From Pseudoclavibacter caeni (GTDB lineage: Bacteria; Actinomycetota; Actinomycetes; Actinomycetales; Microbacteriaceae), in assembly GCF_008831125.1 (NCBI RefSeq), contig NZ_WBKA01000007.1, positions 33,610 to 97,609 on the forward strand: 64,000 nt of DNA. The letters run 5' to 3'. Below, piece after piece: positions 56,801 through 63,234 of the stretch. A model generated the notes under the pieces. It was given only the letters and a program-made list of their open reading frames with translations, was not told the DNA's origin and made no database searches. How positions within the stretch are numbered: position 1 is the stretch's first letter; every line of letters begins with the position of its first letter. A program made the translations under genes and the position numbers.

Positions 56801-57408
56801 ATGGGCCGACGCTTCTACTCTCACGCTTGAAGCATGAGACACAGTCGTGGGAGACGGTCCTCACGATCGATGAGCGCCAGGTCGGCGAAGACGGCTTCCA
56901 CGAGGCCTGGAACTCATGGACGCAGCTAGGGTCACTGTTGGGTCTGAACCGTTGGGGCACGACGATTGACACCCGCCTGGGCTTGAAACGCGCTCTCGCG
57001 AGCGAAGGCACTGAGACATCGAGCTCAGGGCGAACAGACCTGCCGTCGCCCTCGGTGTCGATGAGCAGCAGTGATGAACAGCCCCTTGCCGACGCCGAGT
57101 GGGCGGCACTCGTCGAAGATGCTCGTGCAGACGGCGATGATCGGCTTGTAAAGGCCATTCGCCAGCTTGGGTTGGAACTGAAGGGGCCGGTTCCAGAGCT
57201 GTGGGCGGAAGAGACGGCAGAGGGCATCCCGGTGCCGCTGAGCTTTCGCAATGAGCAGGTGGCGGTGGTCTTGCCTGACACGGAAGACGATGATCGCCGC
57301 GATCTCGTCGCTGAAGGATGGATCGTCGTCGAACTGCAGGATGTGTCTGCCATCGAACGAGCAGTCAATGACCGGTGCGGTAACGCAGATGAAAAGGTGG
57401 ATGCATGA
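50800..57408 (+). CDS. Large helicase with metal-binding DUF1998-like domain and C-terminal nuclease-like domain (DrmA plus DrmB roles)
   Basis: A 2202-aa protein, translated from TTG 50800 (overlapping the methylase stop as TTGA, GGGGGAG upstream). The SF2 part has motif I TTGTGSGKTESF (about 108), YPMNALAGDQANRL, DEFHTYDGAQGTDV (about 238) and SATLGGG. The second lobe is far downstream: TPTLELGIDIGDLSTV (about 1102) and QQRVGRAGR (about 1126). Cys pairs follow (CRRCGRSGW, CPACG, CDTC, CPECG...CPRCG), then an MZB/DUF1998-like end with LLLHDQVPGGTGY and CSCRGEDVLACEHC (about 1698-1711). From about 1820, PDFGLV, MIYTDGYQYHG and RERLVFSFVWDEI resemble Vsr/DUF559-type nucleases. DrmA and DrmB seem combined in one chain; identity is inferred. 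Confidence 0.82.
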   Translation: MSELVPVQQAERIRTVLLDYLTTRFALDNLQTREVLAQFLSDPVHGVFRGPYARMRLPFRAADEGWESAVDWRPDGLHPYAHQAAAWKRLSSKPDVNPEGPQPTLVTTGTGSGKTESFLIPILDHVARERRLGNTGMKALILYPMNALAGDQANRLASYITENAALNGVRAAIYVGDGSHGRKGVTKDGLITDRDSIRAEAPDILLTNYKMLDQLLLRPADQELWRQSALSLQYLVLDEFHTYDGAQGTDVAMLLRRLGLALKAAWPDDPTLEGARKLPLGRITPVATSATLGGGDAVPMVDFANTVFGGGFDATSVIGESRQSIDEWAAGVASEQPGGKSFTGFEAGSLRQTIRRVNEAVPHPEDLTPAEAAQAVANALLASEADVEDASGPSAWSDDQLLALMATHPLLRRLVQAASRPRKLDDLCDALTDAPSALVGVSTNDREHFVALLLTLCSHVRAVTGRRAPNVDVHLWLRELSRVNRSTTTDARFIWSDDGIRRSEGEAEDATDTEETHYEYLPAIYCRRCGRSGWMSTGSSVSDAIEVDPQAVRTKSGRDHSQQRPLIFAREEGELALAAPSSGKRASAAPERRLTPGLQWLHTRDNRLVDELPSPDDEDFTSGWILPVLGLTGDHVKDDAANDTCPACGTANSIRYIGSAIATMLSVAVSTLFGATNLDGAEKKALIFTDSVQDAAHRAGFIEARSRVFTFRSLLREAAGDGGTLPELVGRAVEQAGDDLDERFRLIPPSLVEHEGIKPYWNPKKQKKAQIERARQNVVKRLLFDAEEEFGRFGDIGRTLELTGTLSAGHGLSDRELLSAAREAVVASREREMLDGLSDGFENTDAALLAWAHGVLYRMRRDGAILHPWLKKYLEEGGALYQLQGGRNRGEGQPWLGRQSRIPSFPYARTASKKNTAGSKASLENLVNIGSPRSWYSIWGSRVLHTDHTATARHTRALFVALTKQGLLEPVEGLSRTIIAYGLPPEHLRIEPVDRSTWLAGGYRLRCDTCHTVEAAEPRAVNALLGAPCLNARCSGHLESLPGDDGAFYRRLYESHMRTVIAQEHTGLLEDAARQTAEQGFRGKRHSPDAPNVLVATPTLELGIDIGDLSTVLLASLPKTNANYQQRVGRAGRLTGNALDMAFIRGRGKNLPVLDDPLKMIDGEVQPPATYLSAEEILQRQYFAFLMDTIARDGSGPQPLQSAADVLGHAATDTVLGEVIRRAHSGNVEWATSTFVHEFGTHVDPEVATALAQWATPDATGESGLSRRIDEAVATYRQTGERIAHRLKHVEDSLEGLQRSADSARATDEDRRALSLAVGALKMLRKMKSEHAGTLPGTNGYWISALEEYGLLPNYTLLDDSVELSVELSWYDADSGEYKSDDPIRIQRGAVSAITEFAPGSTFYARGRALQIDAVDLGADGGDVRTWAQCPECGFAQDLTGEQQPLTVCPRCGSGGIADRGQQLQVVDLARVSSQEDRDRTLIGTDDEDRRRTYFTTVTCADIDHSKSTGTWYVQGNGFGATYLRSLRLRELNLGKTVAGRDIRIAGQDISAALFTVCSACGKLDRKGDTNSPAEHRPWCPHRLDKEEHNRQIALARSLTTQGVALTLPAGLAEQDSFVLPSLKAALLFGLQLEFGGDPSHITVTDVLIPDRRPDQPNDRGLLLHDQVPGGTGYLASFGTPEHVWHLLREVWLRLRTCSCRGEDVLACEHCLLPFAGFSSEHVSRATAERCLESILTSNGKLSAEALAEDSASQVQWDVTEEQPVITPYDSPLEGRFAARFSELLKDRGAGIKEVPGAHGNSLHIRLPGQRHEWRLQPQVELAGTRPDFGLVHSDTNDPEIMIYTDGYQYHGTPTNDHVVDDAQKRTSVRNSADRERLVFSFVWDEIDSDSPAAPYWWNQQKQEKLIQKGIASQTMLQIVQQGPLAVMIDLFSGTDADRWDSWRRYTAALPVGIGDLVALSPHDDLRAIALAELDDAGSHVADAQQLRAGQELSLGTMWRHGPTLLLSRLKHETQSWETVLTIDERQVGEDGFHEAWNSWTQLGSLLGLNRWGTTIDTRLGLKRALASEGTETSSSGRTDLPSPSVSMSSSDEQPLADAEWAALVEDARADGDDRLVKAIRQLGLELKGPVPELWAEETAEGIPVPLSFRNEQVAVVLPDTEDDDRRDLVAEGWIVVELQDVSAIERAVNDRCGNADEKVDA

Positions 57409-59642
57409 CCACGAACATCATCATGACTCGAACGAGCATGGAGTTTCCCCGCGAACAAACCAAGAAAGTATTTTCATTCCTGCAGAAGCTCGCAACTGAT
57501 GACAGCACGCCAGGCCTGCATATCGAGCCGATGCACAACCCTGCTGATGCACGAGCGCGCACTGGTCGAGTCGATCAGGGGTATCGAGCAGTGTTGTTCA
57601 AACTCACCGATAGTCATAGTCAGCCATACTATGTTTTTGCCGGAGCATATCCGCACGATGAGGCTATAAAACGGGCCCGGACAACCGTGTGTCAGGTCAA
57701 TCCGGTAAATGGTCTAGCCGAGCTCGTGGAACATGAAGCGCCGACTCAGAATGTTGCGATGTCCTCTTCTTCCGACGTGAGGTTTCCCGGCACGGCCGTC
57801 GGCCACGCTGCCCCTGAAGCTCAGCGTCAGCCGCTCCTCGCAGAGCAAGGAATCACCTATGCGGATCTCACCGACAGGATTGGGATAGATCCTGCTGTGG
57901 CAGCCTCCGCTTTGTCTGCCACGGACGATGATCAGTTGCAGCAGGTCATTGAGGCGAATGGGGAGAATTGGCAAGGGCTTGCGCTCATCGACCTGGCCAC
58001 TGGTTTGGGGGTGGAAGAGGTCGTGACGACTTACAGTGCGCAGACCAATGAATCTCCTGAGCCAGATACGGTGGCACCCACCTCCGCTGTCGCAGAGCAG
58101 GATGACCAGCAGATCATTGACGCCATGCGGAGTCAAGCCGGGGGTGCAGAGTTCACATTCATCGAAGGTGAAGACGATCCTGAGTTCCGCAGAATGCTGG
58201 AAGAGGGCAGCTTCCAAGCGTGGAGAGTGTTCCTCCATCCCACGCAACGACGCTATGTCGATACCGATTACAATGGGCCCTTCCGTCTGACCGGTGGTGC
58301 TGGAACTGGCAAGACCGTTGTCTTGCTGCACCGAGCTCGACGCCTGGCCCGTGAGAATCCATCTGCTCGTATCGTGCTGACGACGTTTACTCGTTCACTC
58401 GCAGATGCCTTGCAGGCACAGCTCATAGCTTTGGATGACGAAATTCTGCTGGCAGAGCATTTAGGTGAGTCTGGCGTTCTCGTGCGAGGCGTCGATCAGC
58501 TGGTGTCTGAAGTGCTGCAGCGGGGGCAGGGTGAGATGAGTGCTGCCACTCAAGATGTACTCGGATGGCCGTGGGAGAGTGCTCGAACGGGAACAATCGA
58601 TCGAACGTTGTCGCAGCTGGCTCGTGAGGCAATCGGAGACGATCTGCCGACTGAGCTGCGGTCGGGAAGCTTCATTGACGCAGAGTACGAACAGGTGATT
58701 CTGCCCCACCGGATTCTTACTGAGGGAGACTATCTTCGTGTACGTCGTCCTGGGCGTGGCGTGCGACTCAACCGGAGAGCGCGAAAAGGGCTATGGGGTG
58801 TCATCACTGCCTACCGCTCGGCAATTCACTATGGGCAGGAAGGCATAGTCAGCTTCTCAGAAGGCACAGCTATCGCCGCTGAATGGCTGAGGGGGAGACG
58901 AGAACCGTTCGTCGATCATCTTCTGGTTGACGAGTCGCAGGATCTGACCCCTGTCAAGTTTCAGTTTCTACGTGCTCTTGTACCCGAAGGCAGGAACGAC
59001 CTGTTTCTTGCGGAGGATGCACAGCAGCGAATCTATGGTCAACCGGTTGTGCTCGGACGATGGGGAATCAAAGTCGTCGGCCGGTCGAGGAGGCTTCGCC
59101 TGAATTACCGCACGACTGCGCAGAATCTCTCTTTCGCAGTGCGTGCGCTGCAAGGCATGGCATACGAAGACCTTGAAGGAGAAGCGGTGACAACCGCTGA
59201 GTACCGTTCTGCGCGCTCAGGCCCTGAGGTCAGAGTCCTGGAGGTCGGGGCTGGGCACGAACGCGCTGAAGAAATCTCTCGTCTCCTCCGGGAATGGGTG
59301 AAAGCCTCGAATGTTGAGCCGTCTTCGTTGGCTGTGCTGATTCGTTCGAGACGCGAGGGGGATCTCCTCGCCGATCAGCTTGCCCGGCTTGGATCTCCTG
59401 TGACGACAGTGCGCCGAGGTGACGTTCCTGCGACTGACAAGCCGCTGCTGATGACGATGCACCGGGCAAAAGGGCTCGAGTTTGCGCGAGTGATTCTCGT
59501 AGGGGTCGACCCCGACGATCCGTTGGCGAGTATGCCAGCACAGATGCGTGCTGACCCAGACAGGGACGATGCAATCCGGAAGGAACGGTCGTTGATCTAC
59601 GTTGCTGCGTCACGAGCACGCGACGTACTCGTCGTTTTGTGA
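57405..59642 (+). CDS. UvrD/Rep-type helicase with RelE-like N-terminal domain
   Basis: A 745-aa protein that overlaps the preceding stop by ATGA. Residues 1-95 resemble the RelE/ParE fold (PGLHIEPMHNPADARARTGRVDQGYRAVLF, YYVFAGAYPHDEAIKRA). The SF1 helicase part has motif I GGAGTGKTVVLLHRARRL (about 298), motif II LLVDESQDLTPVKFQFL (about 505), motif III LAEDAQQRIYG, motif IV-V LRLNYRTTAQNL, TMHRAKGLEFARVILVG (about 684) and the terminal RSLIYVAASRAR. Helicases with such an N-terminal domain are found in several genomes. It takes the place of the PLD nuclease (DrmC) expected in class 1 DISARM. Confidence 0.83.
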   Translation: MTTNIIMTRTSMEFPREQTKKVFSFLQKLATDDSTPGLHIEPMHNPADARARTGRVDQGYRAVLFKLTDSHSQPYYVFAGAYPHDEAIKRARTTVCQVNPVNGLAELVEHEAPTQNVAMSSSSDVRFPGTAVGHAAPEAQRQPLLAEQGITYADLTDRIGIDPAVAASALSATDDDQLQQVIEANGENWQGLALIDLATGLGVEEVVTTYSAQTNESPEPDTVAPTSAVAEQDDQQIIDAMRSQAGGAEFTFIEGEDDPEFRRMLEEGSFQAWRVFLHPTQRRYVDTDYNGPFRLTGGAGTGKTVVLLHRARRLARENPSARIVLTTFTRSLADALQAQLIALDDEILLAEHLGESGVLVRGVDQLVSEVLQRGQGEMSAATQDVLGWPWESARTGTIDRTLSQLAREAIGDDLPTELRSGSFIDAEYEQVILPHRILTEGDYLRVRRPGRGVRLNRRARKGLWGVITAYRSAIHYGQEGIVSFSEGTAIAAEWLRGRREPFVDHLLVDESQDLTPVKFQFLRALVPEGRNDLFLAEDAQQRIYGQPVVLGRWGIKVVGRSRRLRLNYRTTAQNLSFAVRALQGMAYEDLEGEAVTTAEYRSARSGPEVRVLEVGAGHERAEEISRLLREWVKASNVEPSSLAVLIRSRREGDLLADQLARLGSPVTTVRRGDVPATDKPLLMTMHRAKGLEFARVILVGVDPDDPLASMPAQMRADPDRDDAIRKERSLIYVAASRARDVLVVL

Positions 59643-59911
59643 ATGGATTTCAGAGGCCGACGGCTGTGACCCGACACTTTCACGCTCACATCTGCGCCTG
59701 TGAGCCTCGAGATGTCTTCGATTCGCGGATCACCACGGCTGCTCTGAGATTCGACCTCGCAGGAGCATTTCGAGACGTTTTGAACACTCTAGCGACTGTC
59801 CAGTTGATGAGTGCTGCTCACTCCATCTCTGACGTTCCCCGCGCTGCATGGAGTAAGCTGGGGTCCGTCGGAAGTAGGCGAGTGCGCCGGCAGCTCTGAG
59901 GGGGAAGAAGA
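59643..59911. other. Intergenic region after the DISARM-like operon
   Basis: No supported gene is present. A TAAGCT hexamer (59854-59859) may be the -10 of the next gene, with GAGGGGGAAGAAG just before its ATG. I see no strong terminator hairpin after the UvrD-type gene. Confidence 0.4.
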
Positions 59912-60841
59912 ATGGCTGATCCAGTAAACCGCGTACATGCGATCGTATTGTTCAGCAGCGACCATGACAGTGACTTGATTCGGCAGTCATTTCATTCTTG
60001 GCCAGCCAAAGCTGCGGACGTGACTGCAATCGTGGCCGATCCAGCTGCACCGCTCGTCGGCCTTCCAGACGCAACGCGAGTGATCAGGGCTGAGCCGACT
60101 CAACTGCTGGCCTGCCTCCATGAGGTGGCTGAGAGCATTCGTGATGAATTCGTGTTGCTGCATGACGGTCGTACTCTGTGGAGAGAGTGGCTTCCTGCGG
60201 AGTTGCGGCGTGCGTTGGCGGACAATCCCGATTGGGGTGCTGTCGCAGCGCAGACAACATTCACGTTTGAACGGTCAGGCGGGTCAGACAGTTCCTTCCG
60301 TGTGCTGCCGTCAGCGGATGGCGTCGATCCGCTGGAAAAAGACATCGTCACCAAACCTGCCCACATCGAGCGCCGGCTGATCCAGCCCTCGGCCACGCTC
60401 GTCCGGGGTTCGGTATTCAAAGAAGCGCTCGCAGAGGCCAATCCGGCGAATGCTCTGTATTGGGGAATTGCGCTTCTCCGGCAGGGCACAGTCGGCAGAC
60501 TGGTCAAGAGTGGGGTGCCCGGGGCGGAGATCACGCTGCGGGGCGAGAACTTGTCAGACTATGCGTCTGAACTGGCTCAAGACACAGCACATGTGTCAGG
60601 CGCCGTGCTCTCTGAAGTGGTGCATCATACTCAACTCGAGATTTTGAACAGGGTCGCTACGATACTTGACTCTACTGAGACTCTCATCGCCGAGGTGAAC
60701 GATACGAAGCGGATTCTGCTGGAACGGACGACGCCAGAGGGAGGCCTGAGTATCCCAGCGAGGGTGAGGCTTGGCGTGAAGCGACGAATTCGACAGCTGG
60801 CCACGATTGTCGGTGACACTGTGCGAAAGGTGGGGCGTTGA
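59912..60841 (+). CDS. Glycosyltransferase-like protein of unknown specificity
   Basis: A 309-aa protein. The opening HAIVLFSSDHDSDLIRQSFHSWP and the following DEFVLLHDGRTLWREWLP (about residues 80-97) resemble the GT-A fold of family 2 glycosyltransferases, with LLHDG in the position of the DXD. The C-terminal third is helical and basic (KRRIRQLATIVGDTVRKVG). The evidence is moderate, as no full DXD or catalytic base is visible. The stop overlaps the start of the HAD-type gene (TTGA), so the two work as a unit. Confidence 0.55.
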   Translation: MADPVNRVHAIVLFSSDHDSDLIRQSFHSWPAKAADVTAIVADPAAPLVGLPDATRVIRAEPTQLLACLHEVAESIRDEFVLLHDGRTLWREWLPAELRRALADNPDWGAVAAQTTFTFERSGGSDSSFRVLPSADGVDPLEKDIVTKPAHIERRLIQPSATLVRGSVFKEALAEANPANALYWGIALLRQGTVGRLVKSGVPGAEITLRGENLSDYASELAQDTAHVSGAVLSEVVHHTQLEILNRVATILDSTETLIAEVNDTKRILLERTTPEGGLSIPARVRLGVKRRIRQLATIVGDTVRKVGR

Positions 60842-62832
60842 AGACAGCGACATGGGGCCTCGAACAGCACCCAGGTGATGATGTGCGTGCCATCCTTCAA
60901 GCGGCGGAGGTCGTCTCCTTCGATGTATTCGACACTTTGTTGCAGCGTCCACTCGCGAGGCCAGCCGATGCGTTTGCCGTCCTTCGAGATGCGGTCCGTG
61001 AGCAGGGTGTCGTCTTGCCGCTGACCTGGCCGCAGGAACGCCGTGCCGCCGAATCCAGAGCCTACCAACGTGCAGGCGTGGGTCCGTACATCACGATTGA
61101 CGACATCTACGATGAGCTGGTGCGCCGCGGGAGCCTCTCTGAAGGTGACCGGCAGTGTGTGCTTGAACAGGAGCTTGAGATCGAGGCTGGCCTCCTTCGC
61201 TCGACGCGTCGTGGCAGGACCCTGTTCGATCTGGCCAGGGCGTCCGGGGCAGACATCGTCCTGCTCAGCGACATGTACCTGCCGGAGGTAACCATCGCTC
61301 AGGCGCTGCGCTCAGCGGGATACGGGGAATGGTCGAGTCTGGAAGTCAGCGGGTATGCGAAGCGCGCCAAGTATGACGGAACGGCATTCCGCCATCTGCG
61401 GGAACAATATCCTGAACGCCACCTCGTGCATGTGGGCGACAGCGCTCACGCTGACGTTCGACAGGCTCACGTGTTCGACATTGACACCGTTCATCTGCGC
61501 CAACCACGAACGGTGATCATGAGTGGCGGCGAGAACGCGACGGAGGGCATCGCCGTCCATGATTTGGCGTCTGAAAGGCCGCTGGATGAGCTCGCGCTCG
61601 CTGACTCCACAGTGGCGGGTCTCGCTCTGAATCGTCTGGAGAGACACCCGGATATGGATGCCGCAGAGCGGCTCGGGTATGAAGTGCTCGGTCCATTGCT
61701 CGCTGGATTCTCCAGATTCCTGCACCTCAGGGCACGCGAAGACGGAATTGAACGGCTCGAGTTTCTCGCCCGCGACGGCGCAATTCTTCGAAGAGCTTAC
61801 GCACAGTACTGGGGAAGCGAGGCGCTGGAGAACGATTACCTGGTGGCCTCGCGGCGTCTCCTGCGTTTAGCGACTTTCCGTGAACATCTTGTTCGGGATG
61901 ACCTCGACTTTTTGACGTCCACGTCCACTCCACTGACGCCCGTCGAAATGATTCGCCGATGGCTGCCCGATCTTGGCGATCAAGAGGTCACGACCGCCAT
62001 CCGCCTCACCACCATCGAGCCGGACCAGAGGATCTCGGAAGCAGAGGCGCGGGCTCATCTGGCTCCGGCACTCGAATTTCTGGCTGACAGATTCATCGAG
62101 CAGTCGATTCTCGAGCGTAGGCTCGTCGTGCGGTACCTCGAACCACGTTTCTCTCAACGGGCGACAGCCGTCGTTGACTTGGGCTGGCAAGGAACGATGG
62201 CACAAGCCATCGGCACACTGCTGGGCGAGCCCGTGAAATCGTACTACGTGGGCGTTCCCGATCAGCCTGTCACACGGGCGCGCCCCTCGCTTCGTGGGTG
62301 GGTGGATGGCCGGTTCGCCTGGGAAGCCACAGAGGCGATGCGCCGAATCTTCGAGACCGTGGCAGTGCTGGAATCGCTCACGGCAAGCCCGACTGAAGCC
62401 TCGGCCATCGGTTTGACGGAGGTGGGGGAGAACGTGCAGCCGGTGTTTGGAGATGAGCGCGTGACCGCCGATGAGGTGGAGGCTCTGACACGGATCCAGG
62501 ATTCGGCGATCGAGTTCGTTCGCGATCATGCTGAGCTGTCGAGGAGGCTGCCGTCTCGTTCCGTCAGGCTTCCCTTCCAAGCGGCGTTGCGACCATTGTT
62601 CAACATGATGGAACGCCCGACGCCGGCACAGGCCCGCGTGCTCGGGCTGTTTGAACACGACAATAGCCTTGGTGTCAACCGCACAGTCAATTTGGGGGCG
62701 CCGAAGTTCAACGCGGATCATTACGCTGCCCATCCGGAGGAACTGGAGGCAGAGTACGAAAACTGCTGGTGGAAGCAGGGGTTCGAGGTCAACGCGGTCA
62801 GTCGGGGAATCCCTTGGCCGCCGCGCCCGTAG
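60838..62832 (+). CDS. HAD-superfamily hydrolase of the COG5610 type
   Basis: A 664-aa protein from TTG 60838. The N-terminal HAD domain has motif I VSFDVFDTLLQRPL (about 27-40), the SDMYLP block as motif II, and HVGDSAHADVRQA as motif IV. The C-terminal part has LEFLARDGAILRRAY (about 300), VVDLGWQGTMAQAIGTLLG (about 445) and a final Tyr/Trp-rich end (YENCWWKQGF). This layout is common in capsule, teichoic acid or O-antigen clusters next to glycosyltransferases. The substrate is unknown. It overlaps the preceding gene by 4 bp. Confidence 0.75.
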   Translation: MKTATWGLEQHPGDDVRAILQAAEVVSFDVFDTLLQRPLARPADAFAVLRDAVREQGVVLPLTWPQERRAAESRAYQRAGVGPYITIDDIYDELVRRGSLSEGDRQCVLEQELEIEAGLLRSTRRGRTLFDLARASGADIVLLSDMYLPEVTIAQALRSAGYGEWSSLEVSGYAKRAKYDGTAFRHLREQYPERHLVHVGDSAHADVRQAHVFDIDTVHLRQPRTVIMSGGENATEGIAVHDLASERPLDELALADSTVAGLALNRLERHPDMDAAERLGYEVLGPLLAGFSRFLHLRAREDGIERLEFLARDGAILRRAYAQYWGSEALENDYLVASRRLLRLATFREHLVRDDLDFLTSTSTPLTPVEMIRRWLPDLGDQEVTTAIRLTTIEPDQRISEAEARAHLAPALEFLADRFIEQSILERRLVVRYLEPRFSQRATAVVDLGWQGTMAQAIGTLLGEPVKSYYVGVPDQPVTRARPSLRGWVDGRFAWEATEAMRRIFETVAVLESLTASPTEASAIGLTEVGENVQPVFGDERVTADEVEALTRIQDSAIEFVRDHAELSRRLPSRSVRLPFQAALRPLFNMMERPTPAQARVLGLFEHDNSLGVNRTVNLGAPKFNADHYAAHPEELEAEYENCWWKQGFEVNAVSRGIPWPPRP

Positions 62833-62840
62833 CAGGCGAA

Positions 62841-62866
62841 CGGTCGTCACCGTTGGGTGACGACCG
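62841..62866. terminator. Bidirectional hairpin terminator
   Basis: CGGTCGTCACC (62841-62851), loop GTTG, GGTGACGACCG (62856-62866): a perfect 11-bp stem with a tetraloop, between the HAD-type gene and the convergent oxidoreductase remnant. Confidence 0.85.
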
Positions 62867-62874
62867 CACAGCAG

Positions 62875-63090
62875 CTACGCGCCCTTCTGCTCGTGGTATT
62901 CCTGTTCCACGTTGACGTTCCAGATGTTCGACTTGTCGGTGCGGCCCTGCTGGATGTTGTCGACGGCGGCCATGGCCGTCAGCATCGAGTGGTCCTGGTT
63001 GTTATAGCGGTGCATGCCGTTGCGGCCGATGAGGAACAGGTTGGGAATCGGGTCGACGAAGGCCCGGATCTCATGGCATCGGTCTACCAC
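62875..63090 (-). pseudogene. C-terminal remnant of an NAD(P)/FAD-dependent oxidoreductase
   Basis: The 71-residue frame reads VDPIPNLFLIGRNGMHRYNN then QDHSMLTAMAAVDNI and ends NVEQEYHEQKGA. This is the C-terminus of FAD-dependent amine-oxidase/UDP-galactopyranose-mutase-like enzymes found in polysaccharide loci, where GRNGMHRYNNQDHSM binds the flavin. The rest of the gene (about 400 residues) is missing: upstream is a 31-residue fragment of another gene and then an insertion sequence. Its place beside the glycosyltransferase and HAD genes suits a surface-polysaccharide cluster that has been disrupted. Confidence 0.7.
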
Positions 63091-63138
63091 GTGACTGCCG
63101 GGTGATACCGGCTGTTTCTGATGACGTTTTTGATGACC

Positions 63139-63234
63139 TCAGCCGAAGGGTCGAACGGGGATGAACGCTGCCAGAGGAATCGGGTCACGGGTCACCTGGT
63201 GCTTGCGCAGCAGCCGTATGTACTCCCCTTTGTC
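63139..63234 (-). pseudogene. 31-residue gene tail cut by the insertion sequence
   Basis: From the edge of the insertion sequence (63234) the minus strand reads DKGEYIRLLRKHQVTRDPIP, then LAAFIPVRPFG and a stop at 63139-63141. I cannot assign it. It may be the end of a transposase or of another cluster gene. It separates the oxidoreductase remnant from the insertion sequence. Confidence 0.3.

Noticed and set aside
46085..57408. BREX system
   Set aside because: The methylase is PglX-like, but there is no PglZ, BrxC or Lon-like protease gene near it, and the SNF2 helicase and DUF1998-like helicase fit DISARM better.
42988..57408. Dpd (7-deazaguanine) modification system
   Set aside because: SNF2- and DUF1998-type helicases also occur in Dpd, but no TGT-like DpdA, QueC/D/E-type or DpdK gene is present.
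59639..59899. 86-residue plus-strand open frame after the UvrD-type gene
   Set aside because: No ribosome-binding site, no recognisable motif, and composition not typical of a protein from this genome.
62857..63105. 82-residue plus-strand hydrophobic open frame
   Set aside because: It is the complement of the oxidoreductase remnant, whose minus-strand frame has clear family residues.
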